Translations under genes and position numbers: made by a program
The notes under the pieces: model-generated
Told to the model about the DNA's origin: nothing
Database searches by the model: none
Seen by the model: the letters and a program-made list of their open reading frames with translations, nothing else
NCBI GenBank assembly: GCA_018401705.1
Contig: JAGYKL010000001.1
Coordinates: 1 to 64,000 of the forward strand
Length of the DNA stretch: 64,000 nucleotides
Reading direction: 5' to 3'
Origin: Bacteroidia bacterium
GTDB lineage: Bacteria; Bacteroidota; Bacteroidia; M30B66
In this document: in pieces, positions 35,755 through 44,341 of the stretch
Position numbering within the stretch: the first letter of the stretch is position 1
How the letters are laid out: every line of letters begins with the position of its first letter

Positions 35755-38160
35755 TCAGTTCCTCAACACCTTTCCTGTTTTGAGAATACTCTGAACCCTT
35801 TCAAGAGTTTTGCGCTCTGCACAAAGGCTTAAGAATACTTCCCGTTCAAGATCGAGGAGATATTGTTCTGAAACTTCTGTTGGTTCTGATAAATCACCTC
35901 CACATAAAACGTAACCCAATTTTTCTGAGATAAGTTTGTCATGTGCTGAAATGAAATGTCCACTAAACATTGTATTTGCGCCTGCATAAACCATCCCTAA
36001 CCCAGTGCGACCTAACACTTTAATATCCTTTCTTTGGACCGGTTTAGTGTATCCTGCTTCAGCAAGTTCAATAGCTGTTTTTTTGGCTTCGGCGATAAGT
36101 CTTTGTCCATTGGGTACAATTCTATCTTTCCCTTTTCTAAGGATACCTAGATCAAATGCTTCTTCAGCGGATGTTGAAACTTTTGCCTGACCAATAGTGA
36201 GGAATTTGTCTCTCAAGGTATTAAGCATGATATCACCATCTCTAAATGCGTCAGAAGCTCTCAGAGCAAACTCCTTTGTTCCTCCCCCGCCAGGGATTAA
36301 ACCAACGCCAAACTCAACTAAACCGATATACGTCTCGGCAGCAGCCACAACCGCATCAGCATGTAGATTGAGTTCACATCCCCCGCCAAGGGTTAAACCA
36401 TGAGGAGCCGAAACCACTGGTATTGAGGAATATCTAACTCGCATCATTGTATTTTGAAATGCACGAATTGAGAAATCAATTTCATCGTATTCCTGCTCAA
36501 CAGCCATCATAAAGAGCATTGCCAGGTTTGCACCAGCAGAGAAATTAGCACCGTCATTACCGACTACTAATCCCCTGAAATCTTTTTCGGCGATATCAAT
36601 AGCCTTTTGCACTCCTTGCAGCACTTCACTGCCAATGGAGTTCATTTTAGTATGAAATTCAACATTAAGAATTCCGTCTCCTAGGTCGGTAACAGTTGTT
36701 CCTGAATTTTTCCAGATTGTATTGTTTGGCCTAATGTGATCTAGAATGATGAAATTCTCATAACCCGGAACAGGTAAGTAAGATTTTGTTGGAATATCGT
36801 AGTAGAGTTTCTTGCCATTTTCAACTTTGTAAAAGCTAGTGTTTCCAGCTTTTATGAAATCATGAACCCAAGAAGCAACTTCAATTCCCTGCTCTTTCAT
36901 TTTATCGATACAGGAGGCTACTCCCATATAATCCCAGCTTTCGAAGGGCCCCACTTCCCAACCAAATCCGGCTTTAACACCTTCATCGATACGATAAAGT
37001 TCATCGGCAATTTCGGGAATGCGATTAGAGACATAAGCAAAAAGCGCGAAAAAAGATTTGCGGTAGAACTCTCCTGCTTTGTCTTTACCAGAAATAAGCA
37101 CTTTATACCTCTCCTTAAGCCCCTCTATAGGCTTGGTGGCCTCAAGAGTGGCGAATTTCACCTTCATTTGAGGTGTATATTCAAGTGTGATAAGGTCGAG
37201 AGATAAAATCTCAGTCTTGCCGCCTTCGCCTTTAGTTTTCTTATAGAATCCTTGACCAGTCTTATCGCCTAACCAGCGATTTTCATTCATTTTAAGGACA
37301 TATTCAGGCAAATGAAAAAGCTCACGAGCTTCATCCTCCTTACAATTATCTCTTAAGCCATTAGCAACGTTAACCAAAGTATCGAGTCCAACTACATCGG
37401 TTGTTCTGAAAGTAGCTGACTTAGGGCGGCCAAGAACCGGACCTGTAAGTTTATCTACTTCTTCAACTGTTAGGCCCATTTCTTTAACGATGTGGAAAAG
37501 AGCAAGAATCCCAAAAACCCCAATTCTATTGGCAATGAATGCAGGTGTATCCTTAGCAAGAACTGTTGTTTTACCTAAGAAAAGATCACCATAATGCATC
37601 AGAAAATCCACTACAGATTGATCAGTTTGAGCAGTTGGAATTATTTCGAGAAGCTTGAGATATCTTGGAGGATTGAAAAAGTGCGTTCCACAAAAGTGCT
37701 TCTTAAAATCATCAGAGCGGCCTTCCAACATGCTGTTGATGGGAATCCCTGAAGTATTTGAAGTAATTAGTGTTCCAGATTTTCTGAATTGTTCAACCTT
37801 CTCAAAAACGGACTTTTTGATATCGAGACGCTCAACAACCACCTCGATTACCCAATCACATTCAGCAATTTTCTTCAGGTCATCTTCAAAATTCCCTGTA
37901 GTTATTCGATTTGCTGTAGTTTTATGATAAACAGGAGATGGCTTTGACTTGAGAGCAAAGGCTAAAGCTTCGTTTACGATTCTGTTTCTAACGGCTGGAC
38001 TTTGCAAAGACAAACCTTTAGCAGTTTCCTTTTCGTTTAGTTCACGAGGAATAATGTCAAGTAAAAGTACTTCAACACCAATATTTGCAAAATGGCAAGC
38101 AATTCGAGAACCCATGACTCCCGAACCTAATACCGCAACTTTACGAATGTTTCTTTTCAT
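35755..38160 (-). CDS. fadN: 3-hydroxyacyl-CoA dehydrogenase/enoyl-CoA hydratase fusion (FadN type)
   Basis: This 801-residue protein has the NAD-binding motif VLGSGVMGSRIACHFANIG at the N-terminus, TSNTSGIPINSM and CGTHFFNPPRYLKLLEIIP in the dehydrogenase half, and KTGQGFYKK at its end. The hydratase half follows at the C-terminus (about 500-750) with GNDGANFSAGANLAMLF and LVEFGVGLIPGGGGTKEF. This dehydrogenase-first order matches Bacillus FadN and its relatives, not E. coli FadB. It performs hydration of enoyl-CoA and oxidation of 3-hydroxyacyl-CoA. Its start overlaps the marR stop as ATGA. It is intact, unlike fadA and fadE downstream. Confidence 0.9.
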   Translation of the reverse strand: MKRNIRKVAVLGSGVMGSRIACHFANIGVEVLLLDIIPRELNEKETAKGLSLQSPAVRNRIVNEALAFALKSKPSPVYHKTTANRITTGNFEDDLKKIAECDWVIEVVVERLDIKKSVFEKVEQFRKSGTLITSNTSGIPINSMLEGRSDDFKKHFCGTHFFNPPRYLKLLEIIPTAQTDQSVVDFLMHYGDLFLGKTTVLAKDTPAFIANRIGVFGILALFHIVKEMGLTVEEVDKLTGPVLGRPKSATFRTTDVVGLDTLVNVANGLRDNCKEDEARELFHLPEYVLKMNENRWLGDKTGQGFYKKTKGEGGKTEILSLDLITLEYTPQMKVKFATLEATKPIEGLKERYKVLISGKDKAGEFYRKSFFALFAYVSNRIPEIADELYRIDEGVKAGFGWEVGPFESWDYMGVASCIDKMKEQGIEVASWVHDFIKAGNTSFYKVENGKKLYYDIPTKSYLPVPGYENFIILDHIRPNNTIWKNSGTTVTDLGDGILNVEFHTKMNSIGSEVLQGVQKAIDIAEKDFRGLVVGNDGANFSAGANLAMLFMMAVEQEYDEIDFSIRAFQNTMMRVRYSSIPVVSAPHGLTLGGGCELNLHADAVVAAAETYIGLVEFGVGLIPGGGGTKEFALRASDAFRDGDIMLNTLRDKFLTIGQAKVSTSAEEAFDLGILRKGKDRIVPNGQRLIAEAKKTAIELAEAGYTKPVQRKDIKVLGRTGLGMVYAGANTMFSGHFISAHDKLISEKLGYVLCGGDLSEPTEVSEQYLLDLEREVFLSLCAERKTLERVQSILKTGKVLRN

Positions 38161-38597
38161 GCAAGATCGTATTTACCGTTTTCTGTAATAGATTGAATTT
38201 CATTAACAACTTGAAAGAATATGTCAAGTTTTTCCTGACTAATTCTTTCATGTACAAGATGGTTAAAAGTAAGCACCGCTTTTCTAGCAGCCTCTCTTTT
38301 TTTTATTCCTTTTTCAGTGAGAAAAATTCTGACTAATCTTTTGTCACTTATATCGGCCTGCCGAAAAATGATTTGTTGGCTCTCAAGAGTTTTTAACATT
38401 CTTGTAAGGCTTCTGGTTTCTAAGCCTATGAGAGGTGCTATTTTTGTAGCAGGAGTTCCATTTTTTACGTCAATATTAAGGAGCACAAAACCTATGGATG
38501 TAGTAATATCATGTTTTGCAGCTGCCATGTTGTACATGCGATAAATGGCATGCCATGCAGTTTTGATATTATAACATACAGTTTCGGATGCTTTCAT
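38157..38597 (-). CDS. MarR family transcriptional regulator of the fad operon
   Basis: I use the ATG at 38597 (the ORF-track start is GTG at 38603). The 146-residue protein has the winged helix-turn-helix of MarR regulators: GTPATKIAPLIGLETRSLTRM, LESQQIIFRQADISDKRLVRIFLTEKG, followed by a C-terminal dimerisation helix. It is the first gene of the beta-oxidation operon and probably represses it until a fatty acyl-CoA binds. A 12 bp palindrome near its own promoter is the likely operator. Confidence 0.85.
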   Translation of the reverse strand: MKASETVCYNIKTAWHAIYRMYNMAAAKHDITTSIGFVLLNIDVKNGTPATKIAPLIGLETRSLTRMLKTLESQQIIFRQADISDKRLVRIFLTEKGIKKREAARKAVLTFNHLVHERISQEKLDIFFQVVNEIQSITENGKYDLA

Positions 38598-38602
38598 AAT
38601 CA

Positions 38603-38610
38603 CAAACTTA
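38603..38610 (-). promoter_or_regulatory. -7 box of the marR-fad operon
   Basis: The minus strand reads TAAGTTTG, a perfect TAnnTTTG, ending five bases before the ATG at 38597, so the mRNA would be nearly leaderless. There is no TTG at the expected -33 distance, which is typical of promoters needing or receiving extra control. Confidence 0.5.
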
Positions 38611-38622
38611 AGAAGATTTTGT

Positions 38623-38634
38623 TATGCATGCATA
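38623..38634. promoter_or_regulatory. Perfect palindrome, candidate MarR operator
   Basis: TATGCATGCATA is a perfect 12 bp palindrome beginning 12 bp upstream of the -7 box, between the expected -7 and -33 elements. MarR proteins bind palindromes of this size. The identity as operator is inference from position. Confidence 0.5.
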
Positions 38635-38681
38635 CCTTTTTAATTAAATTTTGTTAAAGCTTAGATTTCAGTGTAATTACT

Positions 38682-39509
38682 TCATTTCAATGTGTCAATT
38701 GCAAGGCGAAAGCCTATGAAGCTACTTTTATAATCAGGTGGGAAGTGATGCCTGATAGAGTTTCGACAAAAATCAGGAGATCCTGCCCAGCTGCCACCTC
38801 TTATAACCTTATCGGTTCCGGATGATGGTCCACGAGGGTCGTTTTGCGTTGCAGATGTATAATTGCCGTACCAATCAAACACCCATTCCCAAACATTTCC
38901 ACTCATATCATATAGACCCAAATGATTAGGGGCCTTCGACTTCACGACATGTGATTTTTGAAAACTATTCTTGTTGGTCCAGGCAACATCATTGGGGTCG
39001 GAGCTTCCGCTAAAACGGTTATTACAAGATTTATCAGCTCCTCTTGCACAATACTCCCATTCGGCTTCGGTTGGCAATCGAAATGACAAGTGGCTAAATG
39101 CGTTGAGACTATCTATAAAAACCAATAAGTCATTATAGCTAACCATCTCGACAGGAAAATTATCACTACGACAAAATGAAGATGGATTGTCTCCCATGAA
39201 GGCTTTCCACCAACCTTGTGTTACTTCGATATTTGATAGGAAAAAAGAAGAAATAATCACTCTGTGAACAGGCAATTCGTTAGAAGAGCAAGCCAATCCT
39301 TGATCAGGAGTGCATCCCATACTAAATTCTCCTTCAGGTATTTCTACCAGTGATTTTAGAATTTCATCAAGTGCTTGCTTTTTGTCAGATGAATTCTCAG
39401 GATACATTTCGAGATTGCTCGTGTTTTTAATAGAATCTGGAGATAAGAGAATCGAGCATTTTGCAATATTCATGGAATAAGCAATTAGCAAGCTTAAAAA
39501 TATTTTCAT
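38682..39509 (-). CDS. Secreted formylglycine-generating-enzyme-like (SUMF) protein
   Basis: This 275-residue protein has an N-terminal signal-like segment (about 1-18) and an FGE-sulfatase fold: EIPEGEFSMGCTPDQG, LPVHRVIISSFFLSNIEVTQ, PTEAEWEYCARG, GLYDMSGNVWEWVFDWYG and VIRGGSWAGSPDFCRNSIRH. True formylglycine-generating enzymes have a cysteine pair in the last block; here only one cysteine is present (SPDFC), so sulfatase maturation is unlikely. Paralogues of this fold serve many roles, including structural ones such as GldJ/GldK. Its role is unknown. A TAATTTTG box lies in its promoter. Confidence 0.82.
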   Translation of the reverse strand: MKIFLSLLIAYSMNIAKCSILLSPDSIKNTSNLEMYPENSSDKKQALDEILKSLVEIPEGEFSMGCTPDQGLACSSNELPVHRVIISSFFLSNIEVTQGWWKAFMGDNPSSFCRSDNFPVEMVSYNDLLVFIDSLNAFSHLSFRLPTEAEWEYCARGADKSCNNRFSGSSDPNDVAWTNKNSFQKSHVVKSKAPNHLGLYDMSGNVWEWVFDWYGNYTSATQNDPRGPSSGTDKVIRGGSWAGSPDFCRNSIRHHFPPDYKSSFIGFRLAIDTLK

Positions 39510-39511
39510 GC

Positions 39512-39536
39512 TTTGAGATAATATTATAATCTCAAA
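39512..39536. promoter_or_regulatory. Inverted repeat at the start of the FGE-like gene
   Basis: TTTGAGAT and ATCTCAAA form a perfect 8 bp inverted repeat with 9 AT-only bases between, itself nearly palindromic. It overlaps the -7 box and lies two bases before the start codon, covering the probable transcription start. It could be an operator for a repressor. Confidence 0.45.
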
Positions 39537-39540
39537 ATTA
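39533..39540 (-). promoter_or_regulatory. -7 box of the FGE-like gene
   Basis: On the minus strand TAATTTTG matches TAnnTTTG. The stretch 39541-39584 has no further feature that I can name, and no TTG stands at the usual spacing. Confidence 0.45.
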
Positions 39541-39584
39541 CTCCGTGTTAAGAACTATTAATATGATGAACATCATAAAAACAA

Positions 39585-39612
39585 AAACGCCTCGTATTTC
39601 TACGAGGCGTTT
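39585..39612 (-). terminator. Strong rho-independent terminator of the rpoBC operon
   Basis: AAACGCCTCGTA and TACGAGGCGTTT form a perfect 12 bp stem with a TTTC loop. In the direction of the operon it is followed by TTTGTTTTTATG, a terminator T-tract. It closes transcription after the DUF3467 gene. Confidence 0.9.
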
Positions 39613-39632
39613 GTTTAGTTGCAATATTAAAG

Positions 39633-39956
39633 TCAAGCCTGAGCTGTAGGGCCTCCAAAGTTCATTGGAAATGGAGTAGTATTTCCTCCTCCATCAGATT
39701 TGATAGTACCATTAGTACTTTCAAACTTGGAGATATTGTCTTTCAAAGCAGATAATAATCTCTTAGCGTGCTGAGGAGTTAATACTATGCGAGACTTTAC
39801 TTTCGCTTTAGGGACTCCTGGCATTACCTTAATAAAATCAAGCACAAACTCCGAGTTAGAGTGAGTTATGATTGCCAAGTTTGAATAAATACCTTCAGCT
39901 ACTTCTTCTGAAAGTTCAATATTAAGTTGACCTTCCTGATTGGTTTGTTCTGACAT
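39633..39956 (-). CDS. DUF3467 domain-containing protein
   Basis: This 107-residue protein contains NIELSEEVAEGIYSNLAIIT, VLDFIKVMPGVPKAKVKSRI and LTPQHAKRLLSALKDNI, the DUF3467 family seen after rpoC in many Bacteroidota. It is small, soluble and acidic, with no catalytic motif that I recognise. It ends in a glycine- and proline-rich tail (TTPFPMNFGGPTAQA). Its function is unknown; co-transcription with RNA polymerase genes suggests a link to transcription or stable house-keeping expression. Confidence 0.88.
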   Translation of the reverse strand: MSEQTNQEGQLNIELSEEVAEGIYSNLAIITHSNSEFVLDFIKVMPGVPKAKVKSRIVLTPQHAKRLLSALKDNISKFESTNGTIKSDGGGNTTPFPMNFGGPTAQA

Positions 39957-39978
39957 AGTTTTATCTTTTAAGAATAAA

Positions 39979-42900
39979 TCAGATTGCAGATTCGGCTTTT
40001 AACTTCTTTTTAGAAGCCATCAAAGCATCGTATTCTTCTTGCGATCCAACAATAATGTTCTCATACTCACGAAGACCTGTACCGGCTGGAATTAGGTGAC
40101 CAACAATCACGTTCTCTTTAAGCCCAAGTAAATCATCACCTTTAGCACTTATCGCAGCTTCGTTAAGCACTTTTGTTGTTTCCTGGAAGGAAGCAGCAGA
40201 AATGAATGACTTAGTCTGTAATGAAGCTCTTGTGATACCTTGAAGAACCTGATTTGCAGTTGCAGGAACAGCATCTCTTGCTTCGATAAGTGTCATATCT
40301 TTTCTCTTAAGCATAGAGTTTTCATCACGCAGCTTTCTTGCGGTAATAATCTGACCGGCTTTAACTGCTGTTGAATCACCTGGCTCAATAACTACTTTCT
40401 TATCGAAGATGTAGTCATTTTCAACATGGAATTCAAGCTTGTTAGCCATCTGACCTTCGAGGAATTTAGTATCTCCCGGATCAAGAATCTCAACTTTACG
40501 CATCATCTGACGTACGATTACCTCAAAATGCTTGTCGTTGATTTTCACACCCTGCAAACGATAAACTTCCTGAATTTCATTCACTAGATATTCCTGAACC
40601 TTAGTTGGTCCTTTAATAGCTAGAATGTCGCTTGGAGTTGTAGCACCATCACTTAAAGGTTGACCAGCTTTTACGTAGTCATTTTCCTGGACAAGTATGT
40701 GCTTACTTAATGAAACAAGGTATTTCTTAATTTCTCCAGTTTTAGATTCGATGATAATCTCACGATTACCGCGTTTTACCTTTCCGAAAGAAACAATACC
40801 ATCAATTTCTGAAACAACAGCAGGGTTAGAAGGATTTCTAGCTTCAAAAAGTTCAGTTACACGAGGTAAACCTCCGGTGATATCACCTAGTTTACCAGAT
40901 TGTCTTGGTATCTTAACTAGAATTTCACCAGTTTTAACTTTTTGTCCATCGTTAACAATGATATGTGCCCCAACTGGTAAAGAATAAGACTTAACAGCAT
41001 CCTTACCATCCATAATTTTAAGGCTAGGATTACGTGTTTTATCACGACGCTCAGTAATAACTTTTTCCTTGAATCCAGTCTGCTCGTCACTCTCTTCGCG
41101 GTAAGTAATTCCATCTTCAAGATCCTCGAAGGCAATTTTACCTGTTGTTTCAGAGATAATCACGGCATTATAAGGATCCCAGTTACAGATTAGATCTCCT
41201 TTTTTAACTTCTGTTCCATTCTTAACATACATTTTTGCTCCGTAAGGAATGTTTCCTGTAGTAAGAATAACCATCGTCTTAGGGTCGATAATTCTCATCT
41301 CTGCTGAACGTCCGATTACGATATCAACTGGATTTCCTTCTTCATCTTCTTTGCTAACTACACGTAATTCATCTACTTCTAGAAGACCGTCGAATTTAGC
41401 TTCTACTTTAGAAGCAGCAGCGATATTTGATGCAGTACCTCCAACGTGGAATGTTCTTAGTGTAAGCTGAGTTCCTGGCTCACCGATTGACTGAGCTGCG
41501 ATAACACCAACAGCTTCACCTTTTTGAACCATACGGCCTGAAGCTAAGTTTCTTCCGTAACATTTAGAACAAACACCCTTTTCTGACTCACAAGTTAGAA
41601 CCGAGCGAATTTCAACTGCCTCAATGCCAGCAGCTTCAATTTTACGAGCTTCATCCTCACGAATCTGATCACCAGTTTGAATTAATAATTCTCCTGAAAC
41701 AGGATCAAATACATCATGTAAACTTGTTCTACCTAAGATTCTGTCATAAAGACTTTCAACAACTTCCTCGTTATTCTTAAGAGCAATAGCAGTAAGACCT
41801 CTTAATGTTCCACAATCTTCCTCACTGATGATAACATCTTGAGAAACGTCAACCAAACGACGTGTCAAGTAACCTGCATCCGCAGTCTTAAGTGCAGTAT
41901 CGGCAAGACCTTTACGAGCACCGTGAGTAGAAATGAAATACTCAAGAATTGATAATCCTTCTTTAAAGTTTGAAAGAATCGGGTTTTCAATAATCTCGCC
42001 TCCTGATGCACCTGATTTCTGCGGCTTAGCCATCAGACCGCGCATACCAGAAAGCTGGCGAATTTGTTCTTTTGAACCACGTGCTCCAGAATCAAGCATC
42101 ATGTAAATTGGGTTGAATCCTTGATTATCATTAATCAATTGATTCATCAAACGCTGAGTTAACCTTGAATTGGTATGAGTCCAAATATCGATGATTTGAT
42201 TGTATCGCTCGTTATTGGTAATGAAACCCATGTTGTAGTTTGCTAAAACTTCTTCAACCTGAGTATTAGCATCTTCAATCATCTTCTCTTTATCCTCAGG
42301 TACAATTACATCTCCAAGGTTAAATGAAAGTCCACCTTTAAATGCCATGGTAAAACCAAGCTGCTTGATATCATCTAGGAATTTTGCAGTTGTAGCCATT
42401 CCTGTTTCTTTAACGATATTACCAATAATATCACGAAGAGACTTCTTAGTAAGCAAATCGTTAATATAACCTACTTGCTCAGGAACAACCTGATTAAATA
42501 ACACTCTACCAACAGTGGTTTCGATTATTTTTTTCTTGATTACATTTCCTTCTTTCACATTGGTCTTCACCTTAATGAAAGCGTGCAAATCAACACGTTT
42601 TTCATTGTAAGCGATGATCACTTCTTCTGGAGAATAGAAAGTAAACCCTTCACCATTCATTTTACGACCTTCGTCAGTCTTTCTTCCTTTGGTCATATAA
42701 TATAGACCAAGTACCATGTCTTGAGAAGGAACAGTAATAGGCGCTCCGTTGGCAGGGTTCAGGATGTTGTGCGAAGCAAGCATTAGAAGCTGTGCTTCAA
42801 GGATAGCTGCATTTCCAAGTGGAACGTGAACAGCCATTTGGTCACCGTCGAAATCGGCGTTAAATGCAGTACAAACTAATGGGTGAAGCTGGATTGCTTT

Positions 42901-44277
42901 ACCTTCTACCAGCTTAGGCTGGAATGATTGGATACCCAAACGGTGAAGAGTTGGGGCACGGTTCAAAAGAACCGGATGACCTTTCAGGATGTTTTCAAGA
43001 ATATCCCAAACTATTGGTTCTTTCTTGTCAACAATTTTCTTGGCACTTTTTACAGTTTTAACAACACCTCTTTCAATCATCTTACGAATGATGAACGGCT
43101 TAAAAAGCTCAGCAGCCATATCTTTAGGAAGACCACATTCATGCAATTTCAAGTCAGGCCCAACGACAATTACCGAACGTGCAGAATAATCGACACGCTT
43201 ACCTAGAAGGTTTTGACGGAAACGACCTTGCTTACCTTTAAGTGAATCAGAAAGAGACTTTAAAGCCCTATTTGATTCTGTTTTAACTGCATTAGATTTC
43301 CTTGAATTGTCTAACAATGAATCAACAGCTTCCTGAAGCATACGCTTCTCATTACGAAGGATAACCTCTGGTGCTTTGATTTCAATAAGACGCTTCAAAC
43401 GGTTATTTCTGATAATAACACGGCGATATAAATCATTCAAATCTGAAGTTGCGAATCTACCACCATCAAGAGGCACTAGAGGACGTAATTCAGGAGGAAT
43501 AACTGGAATAACTTTAAGAATCATCCATTCAGGACGATTAACTCCATTACCTTCATTAGCTAAACGGAAAGCCTCAACAACCTGAAGTCTCTTAAGAGCT
43601 TCATTTTTTCTTTGTTGTGATGTTTCTGTATTTGCCTTATGGCGAAGATCATACGAAAGCTCCTCAAGATTTAGACGATTTAAGATCATATATAAAGCAT
43701 CAGCACCCATTTTGGCGATGAACTTATTAGGATCATTATCATCTAGATATTGGTTGTCTTTAGGAAGGTTTTCAAGTACTTGAAGATATTCTTCTTCAGT
43801 AAGGAAATCCATATAATTCAAGCCTTGCTCACCAGCCAGACCTGATTGAATAACCACGTAACGCTCATAATAAATAATTGCGTCGAGCTTTTTAGTCGCC
43901 AATCCTAACAAATAACCAATCTTGTTGGGAAGAGAGCGGAAGAACCAAATATGAGCTACAGGAACAACCAACTGGATGTGCCCCATACGTTCACGTCTAA
44001 CCTTCTTTTCTGTTACTTCAACACCACAGCGGTCGCAAATGATGCCTTTATAACGAATTCTTTTATATTTTCCACAATGACATTCATAGTCCTTAACTGG
44101 ACCAAAAATTCGTTCGCAGAAAAGACCACCCATTTCAGGCTTATAAGTCCTGTAATTGATCGTTTCAGGTTTAAGAACCTCTCCGTGACTCTGATCTAGA
44201 ATATCTTCTGGAGATGCTAGAGAAACGATGATTCTTTTGAAATTACTTTTAAGTTTTATGTCTTTGCGCAAAGCCAT
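39979..44277 (-). CDS. rpoC: DNA-directed RNA polymerase subunit beta'
   Basis: This 1432-residue subunit has the N-terminal zinc finger [20 protein letters not shown] (about 65-90), the catalytic metal-binding loop [16 protein letters not shown], trigger-loop region [20 protein letters not shown], and the second zinc cluster [13 protein letters not shown]. It binds the magnesium ions and DNA-RNA hybrid in RNA polymerase. Length fits Bacteroidota RpoC. It follows rpoB after a 64 bp spacer that contains a strong hairpin. Confidence 0.98.
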   Translation of the reverse strand: MALRKDIKLKSNFKRIIVSLASPEDILDQSHGEVLKPETINYRTYKPEMGGLFCERIFGPVKDYECHCGKYKRIRYKGIICDRCGVEVTEKKVRRERMGHIQLVVPVAHIWFFRSLPNKIGYLLGLATKKLDAIIYYERYVVIQSGLAGEQGLNYMDFLTEEEYLQVLENLPKDNQYLDDNDPNKFIAKMGADALYMILNRLNLEELSYDLRHKANTETSQQRKNEALKRLQVVEAFRLANEGNGVNRPEWMILKVIPVIPPELRPLVPLDGGRFATSDLNDLYRRVIIRNNRLKRLIEIKAPEVILRNEKRMLQEAVDSLLDNSRKSNAVKTESNRALKSLSDSLKGKQGRFRQNLLGKRVDYSARSVIVVGPDLKLHECGLPKDMAAELFKPFIIRKMIERGVVKTVKSAKKIVDKKEPIVWDILENILKGHPVLLNRAPTLHRLGIQSFQPKLVEGKAIQLHPLVCTAFNADFDGDQMAVHVPLGNAAILEAQLLMLASHNILNPANGAPITVPSQDMVLGLYYMTKGRKTDEGRKMNGEGFTFYSPEEVIIAYNEKRVDLHAFIKVKTNVKEGNVIKKKIIETTVGRVLFNQVVPEQVGYINDLLTKKSLRDIIGNIVKETGMATTAKFLDDIKQLGFTMAFKGGLSFNLGDVIVPEDKEKMIEDANTQVEEVLANYNMGFITNNERYNQIIDIWTHTNSRLTQRLMNQLINDNQGFNPIYMMLDSGARGSKEQIRQLSGMRGLMAKPQKSGASGGEIIENPILSNFKEGLSILEYFISTHGARKGLADTALKTADAGYLTRRLVDVSQDVIISEEDCGTLRGLTAIALKNNEEVVESLYDRILGRTSLHDVFDPVSGELLIQTGDQIREDEARKIEAAGIEAVEIRSVLTCESEKGVCSKCYGRNLASGRMVQKGEAVGVIAAQSIGEPGTQLTLRTFHVGGTASNIAAASKVEAKFDGLLEVDELRVVSKEDEEGNPVDIVIGRSAEMRIIDPKTMVILTTGNIPYGAKMYVKNGTEVKKGDLICNWDPYNAVIISETTGKIAFEDLEDGITYREESDEQTGFKEKVITERRDKTRNPSLKIMDGKDAVKSYSLPVGAHIIVNDGQKVKTGEILVKIPRQSGKLGDITGGLPRVTELFEARNPSNPAVVSEIDGIVSFGKVKRGNREIIIESKTGEIKKYLVSLSKHILVQENDYVKAGQPLSDGATTPSDILAIKGPTKVQEYLVNEIQEVYRLQGVKINDKHFEVIVRQMMRKVEILDPGDTKFLEGQMANKLEFHVENDYIFDKKVVIEPGDSTAVKAGQIITARKLRDENSMLKRKDMTLIEARDAVPATANQVLQGITRASLQTKSFISAASFQETTKVLNEAAISAKGDDLLGLKENVIVGHLIPAGTGLREYENIIVGSQEEYDALMASKKKLKAESAI

Positions 44278-44306
44278 ATTATATTAATTTCTAATGAAAT
44301 AAGAAT

Positions 44307-44333
44307 GTCCGGAATGCGCGGTGCATTCCGGAC
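44307..44333 (-). ncRNA. Intercistronic hairpin between rpoB and rpoC
   Basis: GTCCGGAATGC and GCATTCCGGAC form a perfect 11 bp GC-rich stem with a five-base loop, between the rpoB stop and the rpoC start. In the sense direction it is followed by ATTCTTATTTC, which is too poor in T for an efficient terminator. It may be an RNA-processing site or a partial terminator that sets the rpoB to rpoC ratio. Confidence 0.6.
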
Positions 44334-44341
44334 TAAAAAAA

